Assembly (NCBI GenBank): GCA_000416005.1
Contig: KE356563.1
Location: forward strand, 1,007,401 to 1,021,499
DNA: 14,099 bases
Direction of reading: 5' to 3'
Origin: Haloquadratum sp. J07HQX50
GTDB taxonomy: Archaea; Halobacteriota; Halobacteria; Halobacteriales; Haloferacaceae
The translations under genes were made by a program, and so were the position numbers. Each line of letters begins with the position of its first letter. Position 1 is the stretch's first letter. Below are positions 13,480 to 14,099 of this stretch, piece by piece. The notes beneath the pieces were generated by a model, which saw only the letters and a list, made by a program, of their open reading frames with translations, made no database searches and was not told the DNA's origin.

Positions 13480-14099
13480 ATCACGCCCTCATCCAGTACG
13501 GCAAGAGTCCGGCGATGAAAGTGGCAATCAAAGCGCTTACTGATCTAAATCTCACACTCGTCGAAAACGAGATGGACGCAGATGTAGCGATAGGGACCAG
13601 AACAGTCAGTGAATATCCGTCAGCTATTGATGAATGCAAACTACCGAGTGTTCTCATCGAGCGTGGAGGGGTAGGGGCACACTCCATTTCGGATGTAGAT
13701 GCTGCGGTCTCGGTCTTTCCAACATCGAGTGTTCAAAGTAGTGACCTGCGGGCGCGTGTTAGGGCGTCAGAGTCAGAGTCCGACACGAAGGAATCTAACA
13801 CGTCGGGTACGAGCACCAGCGTAGAGTATGTTGCTGGGGCAATTGCTGGACAGCGGTTGAGGGCCTTACTTGAGGACCCCAACTCAGAGAGCGTCGTTAT
13901 CGAAATCGCCCAGACAGCTATTCGACAGCCGCGGGTGATATTACCGATTCCTGATGGGCCACTAGGATTCGAGAAGGTCAGTTTCGAACATCGGTCAACT
14001 TCGCTTGATGGGACACTCACACGCGCCGAGCAAGCTGTCGATCCTCGAATTGGGATTATCTCACAGGTCGGTGAACGCGAGTCATATCCGGCTCCATAT
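13476..14099 (+). CDS. YcaO-like family protein, N-terminal 208 residues (3' partial)
   Basis: The frame is open from ATG 13476 to the end of the window. The last residues, ending QAVDPRIGIISQVGERESYP, match my recall of how the YcaO domain opens in haloarchaeal YcaO proteins; YcaO enzymes use ATP to activate peptide amide carbonyls for azoline or thioamide formation. Before it is an alpha/beta front domain (about 1-150) of the kind that precedes YcaO in azoline-forming (TOMM) proteins. The only visible cysteine is in DECKLPS, whereas I recall haloarchaeal relatives with a CxxC knuckle before an LRxRV segment. Here that place reads SSVQSSDLRARV. A Ser/Thr/Glu-rich linker (about residues 95-112) follows. 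The catalytic ATP site lies beyond the window. The substrate in haloarchaea is unknown. Confidence 0.72.
   Translation, partial: MNHALIQYGKSPAMKVAIKALTDLNLTLVENEMDADVAIGTRTVSEYPSAIDECKLPSVLIERGGVGAHSISDVDAAVSVFPTSSVQSSDLRARVRASESESDTKESNTSGTSTSVEYVAGAIAGQRLRALLEDPNSESVVIEIAQTAIRQPRVILPIPDGPLGFEKVSFEHRSTSLDGTLTRAEQAVDPRIGIISQVGERESYPAPY

Noticed and set aside
1..14099. CRISPR, tRNA, rRNA or intact IS element
   Set aside because: I looked for regular spaced repeats, cloverleaf arms and paired terminal inverted repeats and saw none; a covariance-model scan was not possible.

Overview
The window looks like chromosomal DNA of a halophilic archaeon, most likely Haloquadratum walsbyi or a close relative. 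Four things point that way: acidic proteins (Asp/Glu/Thr/Ser-rich), a base composition that is low for the group (close to even AT/GC by eye), haloarchaeal gene families (TbsP/DUF5821, DUF4350 and DUF4397 proteins, a haloarchaeal YcaO protein), and archaeal TATA elements 25-30 nt before several ATGs, which implies mostly leaderless transcripts. The species name is inference from recall; no search was run. I see no tRNA, rRNA, CRISPR array or intact insertion sequence.

Layout. (1) 1-354 (+) is the C-terminal ATPase end of a sensor histidine kinase, cut by the window edge. (2) 558-764 (-) is a 68-residue zinc-ribbon protein with its own TATA box and Shine-Dalgarno. (3) 1194-3416 (-) is a 740-residue GH13 alpha-amylase-family enzyme with no secretion signal; a possible 59-residue ORF overlaps its 5' end. 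(4) 3829-5362 (-) encodes a Tat-exported DUF4397 lipoprotein built from an internal 660-nt duplication and broken by two single-base losses in the last unit. (5) 5874-7035 (+) holds two small overlapping hypothetical genes and a four-helix membrane protein. (6) 7087-9028 (-) is a translationally coupled pair, an S49 (SppA-type) membrane protease followed by a DUF4350 membrane-anchored protein. (7) 9141-10087 (+), divergent from the protease, is a HAD phosphatase coupled by ATGA to a four-cysteine zinc protein. (8) 10090-12336 (-) is glyA then folD, the serine/glycine to one-carbon folate pathway. (9) 12590-14099 (+), divergent from glyA, is the transcription factor TbsP followed by a YcaO-family protein that runs off the window.

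Functional links. GlyA makes 5,10-methylene-tetrahydrofolate from serine and FolD oxidises it to 10-formyl-tetrahydrofolate, so that pair is one pathway. TbsP, known from Haloferax as a partner of TrmB in sugar-responsive control, is divergent from glyA and upstream of the YcaO gene, so both are candidate targets. The amylase is a carbohydrate gene but stands apart from TbsP. The protease/DUF4350 pair is probably one cell-surface function. Most of the window is ordinary chromosome. The points most worth a second look are the frameshifted duplicated DUF4397 gene, the coupled protease/DUF4350 pair, and the YcaO protein whose front domain has few cysteines and which sits behind a short upstream ORF.
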